Assembly: GCF_016545825.1 (NCBI RefSeq)
Contig: NC_052621.1
Span: 2,194,199 to 2,258,198, forward strand
Length of the DNA: 64,000 nt
Reading direction: 5' to 3'
Origin: Eucalyptus grandis
Taxonomy: Eukaryota; Streptophyta; Magnoliopsida; Myrtales; Myrtaceae
Shown piece by piece: positions 39,008 to 49,580 of this stretch (position 1 is the stretch's first letter; every line of letters begins with the position of its first letter). The notes beneath the pieces are model-generated. The model saw nothing but the letters and a program-made list of their open reading frames with translations, was not told the origin of the DNA and searched no databases. The translations under genes were made by a program, and so were the position numbers.

Positions 39008-40599
39008 AAGCAAGCTCCTAAGTCTAGTCTCCAGCTGACCCGTTCAGATTTCATGAAATCAGAATCCTTTCCCATTCGAAATGAGCATTAGAAGAGCACA
39101 TGTTCTCTTGCTTCAGCTTCTAGCTTGCACAACGGACATTTCTCATCAGCAGAGCACCACTTCCTGATTCTATCTTTAGCCTGCAGCCTATCATGAATAA
39201 CCAACGAAAAAATAAAAACATAGGGACATTTAATTGAAATCCGATACGTCTGGGCACTGGACCTTACTTCTTTGAGGCATAAGCAGTTTCCAAGAACTTT
39301 CAGTGGTTAAACCTTTTGTTTTTTCTTATCGATGGGAGGTTAATTTATGAAATTGTAGGGTGCGTTTGTTTCATGAAAAACTCAATGATAAAAGAAAATG
39401 CTTTCCGGAAAAGCATTTTCTAATAATACGGTTTGTTTTCCTTTGTTTGGTGATGTATAATTGAAAAAAAAAATGCCATTTGGATCCCATTAAAAATAAT
39501 TTCACACTTCATCACAAGAAAAAATGAATTTTATTTTTATTTTAAAAATGTTTTCCAAATTTTGATTTTTTTTTTTAAAAAAATTCAATTTCAATTTTTT
39601 TTTTAAATATATTTTTATAAGAATAATTGTTTGTAAACCAAGCATCAAATCTAAACTTTGGTAAATTCGGAAAACGTTTTCCGGTCCTTTTAAATGGGAA
39701 ATCATTTTCCTGAATTTAAGCTTTGCTAGGAAAACGTTGTTGACTAGAAAAATGTTTTCCGTTGACTCATTTTCCTAAGCGACCCAAACGCTGGAAAATG
39801 AGGAAAATGTTTTCCCCGAAAATGTATTCCATGAAACAAACGCACTCGTAATTTCTTTCTACAGTATGGTGACCTCTCTGGCTTTTCTCTTGTGTATAAA
39901 TCCGTTTTGCTGACATTATCTACTATAACGACTTCTGGACTGAACAAATGAAAATTTACTGAAGAAATCATGCTGTCCAGCCAACTAGTGCACCAGCCAT
40001 ATATCTAGGACATGCTGCATTTCTCTTCAAAAGCTCTTTTTTGGTTTGATCGATACATATATCCCCTAGTTTTTAGTTTCGGTGCTTATGTTTTGAATAT
40101 TGTGATTGTTATGGAATTTTGATCTTTTTTGGATGCTACGCCTAATAAGAAAGTGGACCAGGTTGCCAGTCGAAAGGAAGGGATTTATGGTTCTTTTCTT
40201 GAAATCCTCGGGATACCTTTGGAATGTTCTTTTCATCCACTAGTATTTTGGTGGTTTCTGTTTATGGGGTCATCCTGAAAGGATGTAATGCTTTGAAAAA
40301 GATAGCGGTTACACAACTGGAACTGGGAAGAGAGCAGCATACACAGCATGACCCCGGTTGTCCCTCCTCTATTCAGCTGAAGTTGTCTTGTTGGCGTTGC
40401 TTCATGTTATGGAAGAAGGAAAGCACGGAGTCCTGACTAAGGAAAGGATCATGTCCTGTCCAAGGAAAAAATCGTGTCCTGACTCTTTTCTCTCGCGGTT
40501 TCAAGTGCTGCGAAGAATTCCCGAAGGGGAATTTCATGGTTTAATTACTTAAAGAGTGTTTATCATATCATCATATTATCATATATGTTTCAGCTCCTT
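39008..40599. repeat. Segmental duplication, copy A, left part
   Basis: Closely resembles 60002-61038. Shared stretches include CAAGCAAGCTCCTAAGTC, the Cys-rich region near 39110-39200, ATGGTGACCTCTCTGG, and GCTGAAGTTGTCTTGTTGGC near 40376. On the minus strand, 39200-39090 encodes a decayed zf-RVT-like segment (RIRKWCSADEKCPLCKLEAE), a relic of an older non-LTR retrotransposon. Copy A is interrupted by a MITE at 39358-39847 that copy B lacks. Confidence 0.85.
39358..39847. mobile_element. 490-bp MITE with 18-bp terminal inverted repeats
   Basis: It begins GGGTGCGTTTGTTTCATG and ends CATGAAACAAACGCACTC; 17 of 18 positions pair. The trinucleotide GTA flanks both ends. Inside are repeated palindrome-like GGAAAACGTTTTCC motifs. 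The paralogous copy B runs straight through this point (near 60384), so the insertion happened after the segment duplicated. A 3-bp duplication fits PIF/Harbinger or CACTA relatives; the superfamily is not certain. Confidence 0.85.
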
Positions 40600-41126
40600 G
40601 AGAGAAAAAACATTGAGAATGAATACCCACTCGCCGTTTGAGAGCTCTCTCTACCATCTATGGTAGCTGCCCATAAACCCTAAATTTCCTCTTCGCTCAT
40701 TCTGTCTGGGAAAAATCGTAAAACCTAAAATCATGTGGCTTCTACAAAAAGATTGTTCCCGTCTTCTACTTGGCTCGCTATCCTCCGTGGCTCGTTCGAC
40801 GTCTCCTCGATGGATCCAGATGAAGTGAGTCGACGTCTTCTCCTTGGCTCGCTTTCCTCGTGTCTTTCGTTTTTGGGTTCTAGGGATTGCTGAAGATGCA
40901 GCAGCTTCCCTCATTGCACTTCATGTACGACGATTCTGAAGCTTCGATCCCTTGGGGTTTTCTCCCGTAGTTAATAATGGGAGGCTGCATCTCTGTTTTA
41001 AATATTTCTGGTTGGTTTTGAAGGGTGTTCTTTCGGTGATGTAAGGCAGATGGTAGATGGGTAAGGTCTGATCTTGTTTTCTGGATTTCTGGTCATTCTC
41101 TGAATCGTGGCTGACAAGGGTTTCGA

Positions 41127-42380
41127 ATGGATGAATCGGGGGATAGAGATGGTCGACTAGCTTTATTATGTAAGAGGCTTGGGAATCTGAAAACTGAAGT
41201 GGATGCCCCGCCTAGAGAAAGAGTTATTTCAGAGGAAACTTTAGATAAATGTAAGCGAACGGTGTTTGGAAAGCTGTACTCAGGAGGCAATATCAATTAC
41301 CAAGCTTTTCTTTCCACTATGACGCGAGTCTGGAAGGTGGATTCTCTGAATTTTGCACAACGTGAAGCTGATGTCTTATCCTTTACTTTTGACTCTGAAA
41401 GGGACAAGAACAGAATATTAGCAAACAGCCCCTGGTCCTTCTCGAGTAATTTACTAGTCCTTAAACCATGGGAGCCAAATAAACCTGCACACTGTTACAA
41501 TTTTACAAGCTATGAATTCTGGCTGCAAATTCATGGCCTCCCAATGGAATGGTGTAGTGAAGAGATAGTGCATCTGGTTGCTCGACAAATGGGAGATGTA
41601 AAGGAAGTAAAAGTGGAGACAAAAGGGGTGGCCTTCCAGAAAGTGGGGAGAGCCAGAGTGGAATTAAACCTGGAAAAACCTTTAAAACCAGGCATACTTT
41701 TTAATCTGGGAGAGGAAAAAGTTTGGTTGGATTTCAAGTACGAAAGACTACCTAGATTCTGTTATTCATGTGGTAGAATTGGACATTTCACCACAAACTG
41801 TGAAGAAATCCCATATCATGTAGACAGAATTGAAGATAGAAAGAACAATAAGTTCGGTAATTGGCTAAAATCGGAGGTGAAAATGCATAGCCCTTTCTGG
41901 GAAATCTTTTATAATGAACACGTGGCTGAAGAAGAGGGGGAACTACAAGAGAGTAGTGATATATCCTCTCAGGATACCCAAATCATCATATTTACCGGAG
42001 AGCAACAAGAAGGCACTTATACAGATCAAACACAACCTCAAAACAGGGTACCAATGGACACTAATTTACCTGAACACCAAAGGGAGCAGAAACGAGAGAA
42101 AGGAAAGGGCATCATCAACATAAATGAACCTGATCAGCAAAACCAGCAAGCTATTATTTTATCTTCCTGCCATAAAAAAACAGGGTTAAAAAAGGAAAGC
42201 AGGATCGTTAAAAGCTCACCAGCCAAGAAGTTGAAGAGGTATACTCCTTATTACCCTCCAATAGTTGATATAGCCAGTCTGGATGAAACAACTTTACAGG
42301 ATACTCCCATCAGTTATTCAGAAGAAACCAGGGGAAAGGCTTCGGTGGCTAGCCTAAACAAGCCACCGGTTCACAAATGA
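41127..42380 (+). CDS. LINE ORF1: DUF4283/zinc-knuckle nucleic acid-binding protein
   Basis: 417 residues, uninterrupted. The N-terminal two thirds fit the DUF4283 domain of plant LINE ORF1 proteins, with FTFDSERDKNRILANSPWSF and a later WLQIHGLPMEWCSEE. A CCHC zinc knuckle follows (CYSCGRIGHFTTNCEE, about 41760-41807). The C-terminal part is Gln/Lys-rich and low in conservation. ORF1 proteins bind the element RNA to form the retrotransposition particle. The stop TGA overlaps an ATG that would begin ORF2 (ATGA, 42377-42380), a common coupling in LINEs. Confidence 0.88.
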   Translation: MDESGDRDGRLALLCKRLGNLKTEVDAPPRERVISEETLDKCKRTVFGKLYSGGNINYQAFLSTMTRVWKVDSLNFAQREADVLSFTFDSERDKNRILANSPWSFSSNLLVLKPWEPNKPAHCYNFTSYEFWLQIHGLPMEWCSEEIVHLVARQMGDVKEVKVETKGVAFQKVGRARVELNLEKPLKPGILFNLGEEKVWLDFKYERLPRFCYSCGRIGHFTTNCEEIPYHVDRIEDRKNNKFGNWLKSEVKMHSPFWEIFYNEHVAEEEGELQESSDISSQDTQIIIFTGEQQEGTYTDQTQPQNRVPMDTNLPEHQREQKREKGKGIININEPDQQNQQAIILSSCHKKTGLKKESRIVKSSPAKKLKRYTPYYPPIVDIASLDETTLQDTPISYSEETRGKASVASLNKPPVHK

Positions 42381-45300
42381 GAGTTATTTGCTGAACCGCT
42401 GTCGGGGTTGGGCACACCACTGACAGTTCAGAATTTAAGAGCCATGGTGGCTCAAGAAAGGCCCAATCTTATCTTGTTAATGGAAACAAAAAACAAAGAA
42501 AAGGTGGTAGCTCGTCTTAAAAGAAAATTAAAGTTTCAAAAAAGTTTTGTTGAGGAACCGCAAGGCATTGCGGGGGGGATGGCGGTATTATGGGATGAGC
42601 AAATTGAGGTGGAAGTGGAGTTCAGTTCTCAAGAACTCATAAATTTGATATGTTTTGATTATGAGAGTCGGAAAAAAATGCGGCTTACTTGTGTGCATGC
42701 TCCAAATAGATATGGGGAAAGACTTCAGCTATGGGAGAAATTAAGACAGATGGCTTCTTCTAATACACTCCCATGGATGTGCATGGGAGATTTCAATGAG
42801 ATACTTTATTATTGGGAGAAAAGGGGCAGCAGGATGGCTAAGAATTATAGAATGCAGGCCTTCCAAAATTGTATCCATGATTGTTCGCTAATGGAAATTG
42901 ATTGTAAAGGATGTGCGTTTACCTAGTCCAACAACAGAGAAGGTGCTGAAATGATTCAGGAGAAATTGGATAGGGTCTTCTGCTCGATGGATTGGCGGGT
43001 CTTGTTTCCGGAGGCTGAAGCTTTTGCTCTACCAGCTATGGGATCCGATCACAGTCCCCTCCTTGTGGTTAGCAATGCTGAATATGTAAAGAAACAAAAG
43101 GATTTCAACTTTGAAGCTTACTGGATAGAAGATAATGATTGTAGGGAGATTGTAACACAAGCATGGAACTCTCAACCTTGCACCCAAGGAGGACTGAGAG
43201 AAAAACTATCTGCTACTAGCCAAGCATTGAAAGCATGGAGCAAACAGAAATTTCCCAATAATAACATTTGCATTACAGCTTTGAAAAAGGAGCTTCAATC
43301 CATCACAAACAGCCACCGGAATTATCAAGATACAAACAGAATTAAAAGGATAAAAGAAGAGCTGGAAAGTTTATGGCGCAGGGAGGAAATGTTTTGGGGA
43401 TTGAAATCAAGGATTAATTGGCTTCGTTGGGGAGACAAAAATACAAAGTACTTTCATGCAGCAACGATCCAACGGAGACAAAAAAACAGAATTAAGATGC
43501 TGAAAAATGAAGAAGATCAGTGGGTTAGAGGTAAACAGCAACTCCAGCACCTTACCACATCTTTCTTCAAGGCACTATATACCTCGGAAGGAACTCGCAA
43601 CTACGACCCTGTCTTAAATCAATGCCCTGCGCTAATCGGAGATGACATAAACGACTGTTTAGTGGCGGAAGTAACTATGGAGGAAGTACGTGCTGCAACT
43701 TTCCAATTAGGAGCTCAGAAAGCCCCTGGCCCAGATGGTTTAAACGGGCTGTTTTATCAGCATCACTGGGATATAATTAGTCCTGATATCTTAAAGGCAG
43801 TCCGAGGTTTTTTTCTCTCAGGGGTTTTAGATCCAGCACTTAACAGCACACATATCACTCTAATTCCAAAGGTTCCCCATCCAGAGAAAATTGATCAATA
43901 TCGCCCTATCAGTTTATGCAACTTCGCCTACAAGATTATTTCAAAAATGCTGGCAAACAGACTGAAACGATGGCTGCCTATGCTGATTTCAGATGAACAA
44001 AGTGCTTTTGTTAGTGGAAGACAGATTCAAGACAATATTTACATTGTACAAGAGGTACTGCATCAATTGAGAAAGAGAAAAAGAAAAAAGCATTTTCAAG
44101 CGGTACTCAAACTTGACATGACAAAGGCCTATGATAGGATTGAATGGGACTATCTAGAAGGCTGCCTGCTGAAAATGGGGTTTTGTGCTAAATGGGTTCA
44201 TTGGATAATGCAGTGCGTTACCACAGTCACATTCAAAATTAAATTCAATGGGGAATCTCTTCCTGAATTCGCTCCAACCAGAGGCATTCGACAAGGCGAT
44301 CCTCTCTCACCCTATCTATTTATATTGGTAGCAAACAGTTTATCAACTTTGATGGGAAAGGCGCTACAAGAAGGAAACATCAAGGGAATTAAACTAAACA
44401 GATCATGCCCTACCCTAACTCATTTGCTATTCGCAGACGATTCAGTTTTCTTCTTAGACGGTTCTCTTCAAGAATGCCAAAACGTTGCAGCTGTCATTAA
44501 CCAATACTATTATGCTTCAGGACAAGCTGTAAACTTAAATAAATCAGGGATATTTTTCAGTAAAGATTGTCCACCATCATTGAAGGAAAATATGAAGAGA
44601 GAACTAAGAGTATCTGAGCTAGAACGAACTGGAAAGTATCTGGGACTACCATCTGATTGGGGAGCATCAAAAAAGCAGATGTTTGGGTGGATACTAAATA
44701 GGATCAACATTAAACTGGAGGGCTGGAAGGAGCAACTCATATCAAAGGCAGGTAAAGAAATTCTTTTGAAATCAGTGGTGCAGGCGGTACCACAATATGC
44801 CATGTCAGTTTTTAAAATCCCCGTGTCAATTTGTAAGGCGATAGAGAAAAAAATAGCAAATTTCTGGTGGAAGAACAATGATACATAGGCTGGTCTGCAT
44901 TGGAAACGTTGGGAAATCATGAAAATGAGAAAAGATAGAGGAGGAATGGGTTTTAGAGATCTGGTTACTGTTAATAAAGCCTTATTGGGGAAGCAAGCTT
45001 GGAGGATGGTTAAAAATCCGAATACGCTATGGGGCAAATTAATGAAGGGACTATACTTCAATCGCTCAGAGTTTTGGCATGCTGATTCTGGTTGCAACCC
45101 CTCATGGGGGTGGAAAAGCCTGCTAATTGGAAGAGAGGCTATTATGGGACTTAGTCCGATGGTCGATCGGAAATGGAGAATCGGTAAATATAAGAACAGA
45201 TAAGTGGCTGAGAAGAGGTTTAATAGGGGGACCGGCAAACAGAAACGATCCCAAGCAAGTCTCTGAGTTAATACTACCGGGGACACAAATGTGGAATGAA

Positions 45301-46504
45301 CCATTGGTAAGAAATTTGTTTGATACTCAGACTACACAGGAAATTCTTGCAATACCAATAAATGGTCCTTTTTTTACTGATGAGCTAGTATGGACGGGCA
45401 CACAACATGGATCATTTATAGTCAAAAATGGGTACAACTTGTTGAGAGACAACATCACAGAAAACACAGCCAATCAGCACCCCTCCTCCTCATACCAAAC
45501 CCCAACAGCATTATGGAACGCAATTTGGCACATGAAAACCAATCCGAAAGTGAAGTTTTTCATATGGCGGGCTTGTCAAAACGCCCTACCAACTAAGGAG
45601 AATCTCTGGAAGAGAAAGATCTCACCTGACCCGCTATGTGACCTATGCAGAGCCACGGTGGAAACGGCCGAACATACTCTCCTCCTCTGCCCTTGGGCTG
45701 CAGGGGTATGGAATCAAATGGAAACAAATCAGCAAACCGAAGCACATGAAATCAGACGCTTAGATGAATGGCTGACAAAATTTACAAGCAAAGACCCGCA
45801 CCTCCCCTCTCTAGAGAAAGTCGGCACTCTCCTATGGCAGGTATGGAAGGGCCGAAACGAGTTCATCTTCCGAGGAACCAAACCGGATGCCAACAAAGTG
45901 ATAGATCTAGCAAGATCTCAGCAAATAGCTACCAAAAATGGGGATCTGGAGAGGAACTAGTGAAGAAAACCGAAGAACCGGAGAAAGAACCCACCTGGCG
46001 AGCTCCAAAGCCCGGCTGCCTCAAGCTGAACGTTGACGGATCGTTAGGCGAAGGATCGACGGAGGGAGCGGTTGCCTGCGTAGTGCGGGACTCCTTCGGC
46101 ACCCTAGTAGATGGATTCTCGAAGAACGTCCGGCGTAATCAAGCGTGCAAGTTGAAACCCTAGGGGTCCTTGAAGCCCTAAAGTTTTTAAAGGAGAAAGA
46201 CTTCTGCGAAGCTGTCTTGGAAACTGACAGTAAAACCGTGTTATCCAGCTTGAAGAACAAACAGCAAACTGAAGTGAACGCACGTGGGGCGGTGAGAAGC
46301 TGTCGACTTCTTCTCCAGCAGATGCCGCGACTGGGCCTCGCCTTCTGTCCCCGCTCAGCGAACCAAGCTGCGGACTGGGCCGCACGTAACCAACACCTGA
46401 AGACCATCCCTTCGAATTGGTGGGCTTCTCCTCCCTCAAGCCTATGGGCTCTTTTATGTATCGACGCCCCGGTAGCGGGCCATCGCGGTTCTCCGCGTAT
46501 ATGA
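42377..46504 (+). pseudogene. LINE ORF2: endonuclease, reverse transcriptase, zf-RVT and RNase H, disabled
   Basis: In order: an APE-type endonuclease (MCMGDFNEIL; GSDHSPLL), reverse transcriptase (KAPGPDGLNGLF; ILIP-type TLIPKVPHP; KLDMTKAYDRIEWDYL; GIRQGDPLSPYLF; FADD at 44430-44441), zf-RVT (KVKFFIWRACQNALPTKENL, CDLCRATVETAEHTLLLCP) and a C-terminal RNase H-like domain (LNVDGSLGE, ETDSKTVLSSL, NQAADWAA). Lesions are two small deletions just after the start (about 42390-42405), TAG in place of Trp at 42924-42926, TAG at 44886-44888, and frameshifts near 45150, 45930-45960 and 46150. Confidence 0.9.
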
Positions 46505-46537
46505 TAAATAAAAATTCACTTTTAGACAAAAAAAAAA

Positions 46538-46990
46538 GTATAGCAGAGATTTGAATTGTGGAATTGAAAGACGAGGTATTATGTCAACTGCTTCAAAATC
46601 CTCGATGAATCCCTCTATAGCCATGGTATTGTACCAGTTTTTGTGGCAATCTTTGTATCCTATTTTGACACCGATAAACGTAAATGATTTCTCATATTTT
46701 GTATTTTTGTGAGTGGGGAGATTGAGGGAAAATTCAATTTTTTGAGTATTTTCTACTCTCGGTTTGCTCACCTAGACTTCCCAAACAAATGTCATGACCC
46801 ATGATGTGAAATTATCTTGAAGATAATAAATAAATGTCATGACCCATGATGTGACTAAGGCTGAATTATAAGTGCGTATAAGCTCATTTTCAATTTGGTC
46901 TGTAATTTGACAGCTACGACTGAAAATATCTCCATTCTCATTTACAAATACAAAGCTCATGTCGCTTTGGTTTGTAATTCAACAATTACG
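46538..46990. repeat. Segmental duplication, copy A, right part
   Basis: Continues the copy A/B similarity beyond the LINE: TTTGAATTGTGGAATTGAAAG, CGATGAATCCCTCTATAGCC and ATTTTGACACC are shared with 61050-61540. It also has two private tandem doublings: a 23-base unit AAATGTCATGACCCATGATG... at about 46788 and 46834, and a phrase around GAAAATATCTCCATT at 46921 and 46997. Confidence 0.85.
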
Positions 46991-48190
46991 ACCGAAAATA
47001 TCTCCATTTCCACTTTGACGTAAGTTCCGGCCTCGTGTCCTTTTGTTTCCCCCAATTTTTACGCTCCATCTTACCGTGTTCTCGTGCAGACCCGTGGCAT
47101 TTGCTAAGAGGGGGCTTCGGATCTGGTTTCTTCTCTTGCGGAAAGACGATGTGGCTCCTCGATTTCCAGATATACCACAAAAATTCGTGGCCACCAGTTC
47201 GAAAGAGGGATGAAGTGTGGGATTTTCCTTTAATTTGCTCGGCCATTTTCAATTCTGGTTAACCCAATTTCCAGATAGACCGTCTGGTGTCGTGGTGCCT
47301 GGTTTCCAACATCGATTGAAGTGGGTTTTTGCTTGCAATTTTGTTTCAAAGTGTTTTTTGCTTGCTTTCTGCGTCATTGGCAAATAGTGACCTCTTTCTG
47401 TGCCTTGGCTTCTTTTGTTCCCGAATTAGTATGAATCTGCTGCTGACTCCTAAGCTCAATAATGATAATCCTGCGTTTGTTGTTCTCTTTCTAAGCTTGT
47501 TTGAGTCATTTCTAAGATGTAATGTCTATGTGAATATATAGGCTAGTGATTTCATTTCATAGTTCGTCTTTTCTGGCAAATCATTTCGATAATAGATGTA
47601 CTAGAATTATGCATTTAGGCATATTGCTTTTTGGGCCCAAGTATGTTGAACGTGATCTCTCGACCTTGTCATCCAGGTGGCTGGTTGACGAAATGCATGG
47701 AAGTCTGCAAACAGCATCAGGATTAAGGTTCCGATTCTCCATTTGGCATTTCGTAGAGTAGCCAACACACTTGTAAGGTTACCTATCTCAACCTTAATCC
47801 GAAAAACATTTTTTTTCGCGAAGCGAACATAACCTTAATTTATTATCATTTTCTCTAAACGTTTTGTTATGAATTTCGTCGGATGCACCTGAACAAATGC
47901 TGTTGAAAGGCTCCACTTAGAAGGAAAAAAAAAAACACATATGGGCCGAATCTTTTTTTGAAAAAGAAGATATGTTATTATAAAGAAAGAACCTAGATAC
48001 CCAAAAGAAAATATATTGGGACTTGCTATATATGTAGTACCTGCTAGCAATGTCCTTTTCATGCTTGGTTTAAAGGAGAAAGAGAGTTGGCTTACAACAA
48101 TTGAAGAACTGGAGTCAGAATTCACCGAGCACTACACATAAATTTACATATAAAGCCAGCCCATGAAAGTTTCTTATGGCATCGTTAGAT
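46991..48190. other. Intergenic DNA, no gene recognised
   Basis: Moderately GC-rich at first (47000-47200), then AT-rich. Several open frames of 60-96 codons show no known domain or coding signature. Confidence 0.4.
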
Positions 48191-48194
48191 ATAC

Positions 48195-49020
48195 AATGAC
48201 AATGCTCCGAGCGCCATATGAGGGTAATTCAATCGAAGCCATGCAGTTAGCACTGAAAATCAAACATATGAAGATTGAAAGACCTACTTATAAGGAATAT
48301 GTAGAATATATGTTGTTAATCTATTCCTTGTAAACCTGACGATAGGCGAGAAAATTGTCCAAAAAGTCCTAAACCTATTGTAATTTTGTCAATTCAGTCT
48401 TAAACCTTTTAACTTTGTCAATTGAGTCTTAAACTTTTTCACTTCTTGCCGATTCAGTCCATCCGGCCAATTTTGGCCGAAAAATACTGACATGGATGCC
48501 AGTGGTGCCACGTAGGACTGCCGGCGTTGACATGGACAATTTTTAATATTATTTTTTTATTTTTTTATTTTTTTATTTTTGATTTTCTGTTTTTTTTCCT
48601 TTTATTTTTTATTCTTTTTAATAATATTAAAATATTATTAAAATTTGTCTACGTCGCGTCGGCAGTCCTACGTGGCACCGCCGGCATCCACGTCAATATT
48701 TTCTGGCTAAAATTGGCCGGATGGACTAAATCAACAAGAAATGAAAAAGTTTATGACTCAATTGGCAAAATTAAAAGGTTTATGATTGAATTGACAAAAC
48801 TGCAATAGGTTTTAGGACTTTTTGGACAATTTTCCCGACAATAGGCACTTTCTTTGATGCCATTATTCGGGGCAAGCTATCAAACTTTTGATATGATTGT
48901 CGTTGTCAACATGACTAGCGCTCTTTAGGAAAAATTCTATCCATGATATGTTCAAGCACATGGACTTTCGGCAGATTATGCATGTTTATTACATCCTACT
49001 ATAATCGATGGGAATTGTAC
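48195..49020 (-). pseudogene. Duplicated fragment of the S28 carboxypeptidase gene (exon 3 edge and intron 2), split by a MITE
   Basis: 48205-48340 matches 51405-51550: the last part gives a degraded exon 3 start (LTAWLRLNYPHMALGAL against [17 protein letters not shown]) followed by intron sequence. 48840-49020 continues the match to intron 2 at 51550-51735 (for example ATGACTAGCGCTCTTTAGGA). The two parts are separated by a MITE at 48347-48836. It is a gene fragment with no coding capacity. Confidence 0.8.
48347..48836. mobile_element. MITE of the GGGAAAATTGTCC family, member 5
   Basis: Its ends CGAGAAAATTGTCCAAAAAG and CTTTTTGGACAATTTTCCC are near-perfect inverted repeats, and the arms pair for well over 100 bases. 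The flanking 9-mers GACGATAGG and GACAATAGG differ at one base. The paralogous site in the carboxypeptidase intron (near 51545) is uninterrupted, which confirms the insertion. Confidence 0.9.
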
Positions 49021-49580
49021 AAAAGAATGACCGACAAGGGTCGTGCACCGGCCACAAAAGTCCTCTTTCATTGATTTTTCGAGCCTAGATGCGCCGAGGT
49101 GGGCTTATGTGGAAGGACTCGAGCTCAAAAAGAAAATCACTTCTCATGCCTACCCAATTTGGATTTCAAGCCTTCTTGGCTCAATGTGATATGGTTAGCG
49201 CGATTATCGAATATGCTGTCGCATTCGGTGCCGACATATGTTAACTTGTTTACTCATATAATTGAGTAGCAGACAAAATAAACACATTTCGTAAGTTATA
49301 ATAACATGTTGAACACGTTTTCCGACAATATGAGCATTGTATCTGTGAATCAGGATCCTAATGCATATAGATGCAAATGGTCTAATGGGAGAAAGAATTT
49401 TCAAGAAAGTTCACATTAGTTTAGAGTGTATTATTTCTTTTCAATTTTTCTTAATGTTTAATAATTTTGAAATCTCAGTTCACCCTTTTCCCAAGAAAAT
49501 AGACAAAGCACACTACTTTGGTCTTTATTCTCAATGTTATTAGCATTATTCAATGCAATGACATTCCACTGTGATAGATA

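Larger units (their letters stand above)
40600..46537 (+). mobile_element. L1-type plant LINE (non-LTR retrotransposon), nearly full length, decayed
   Basis: A 5.9-kb element with a 5' UTR (40600-41126), ORF1, ORF2 and a short 3' UTR ending in a run of A at 46527-46537. It has no LTRs. The boundaries come from comparing the flanks with the uninterrupted paralogue at 61031-61050, where CAGCTCCT is followed almost directly by GTATAGCAG. ORF1 is open; ORF2 has stops and frameshifts, so this copy cannot move by itself. I do not see a clear target-site duplication. Confidence 0.9.

Noticed and set aside
44510..45304. 264-codon open frame on the minus strand
   Set aside because: Lies entirely antisense to the LINE reverse transcriptase region; the plus strand explains the sequence.
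46021..46529. Two minus-strand open frames of 128 and 141 codons
   Set aside because: Antisense to the LINE RNase H domain; composition follows the coding strand.
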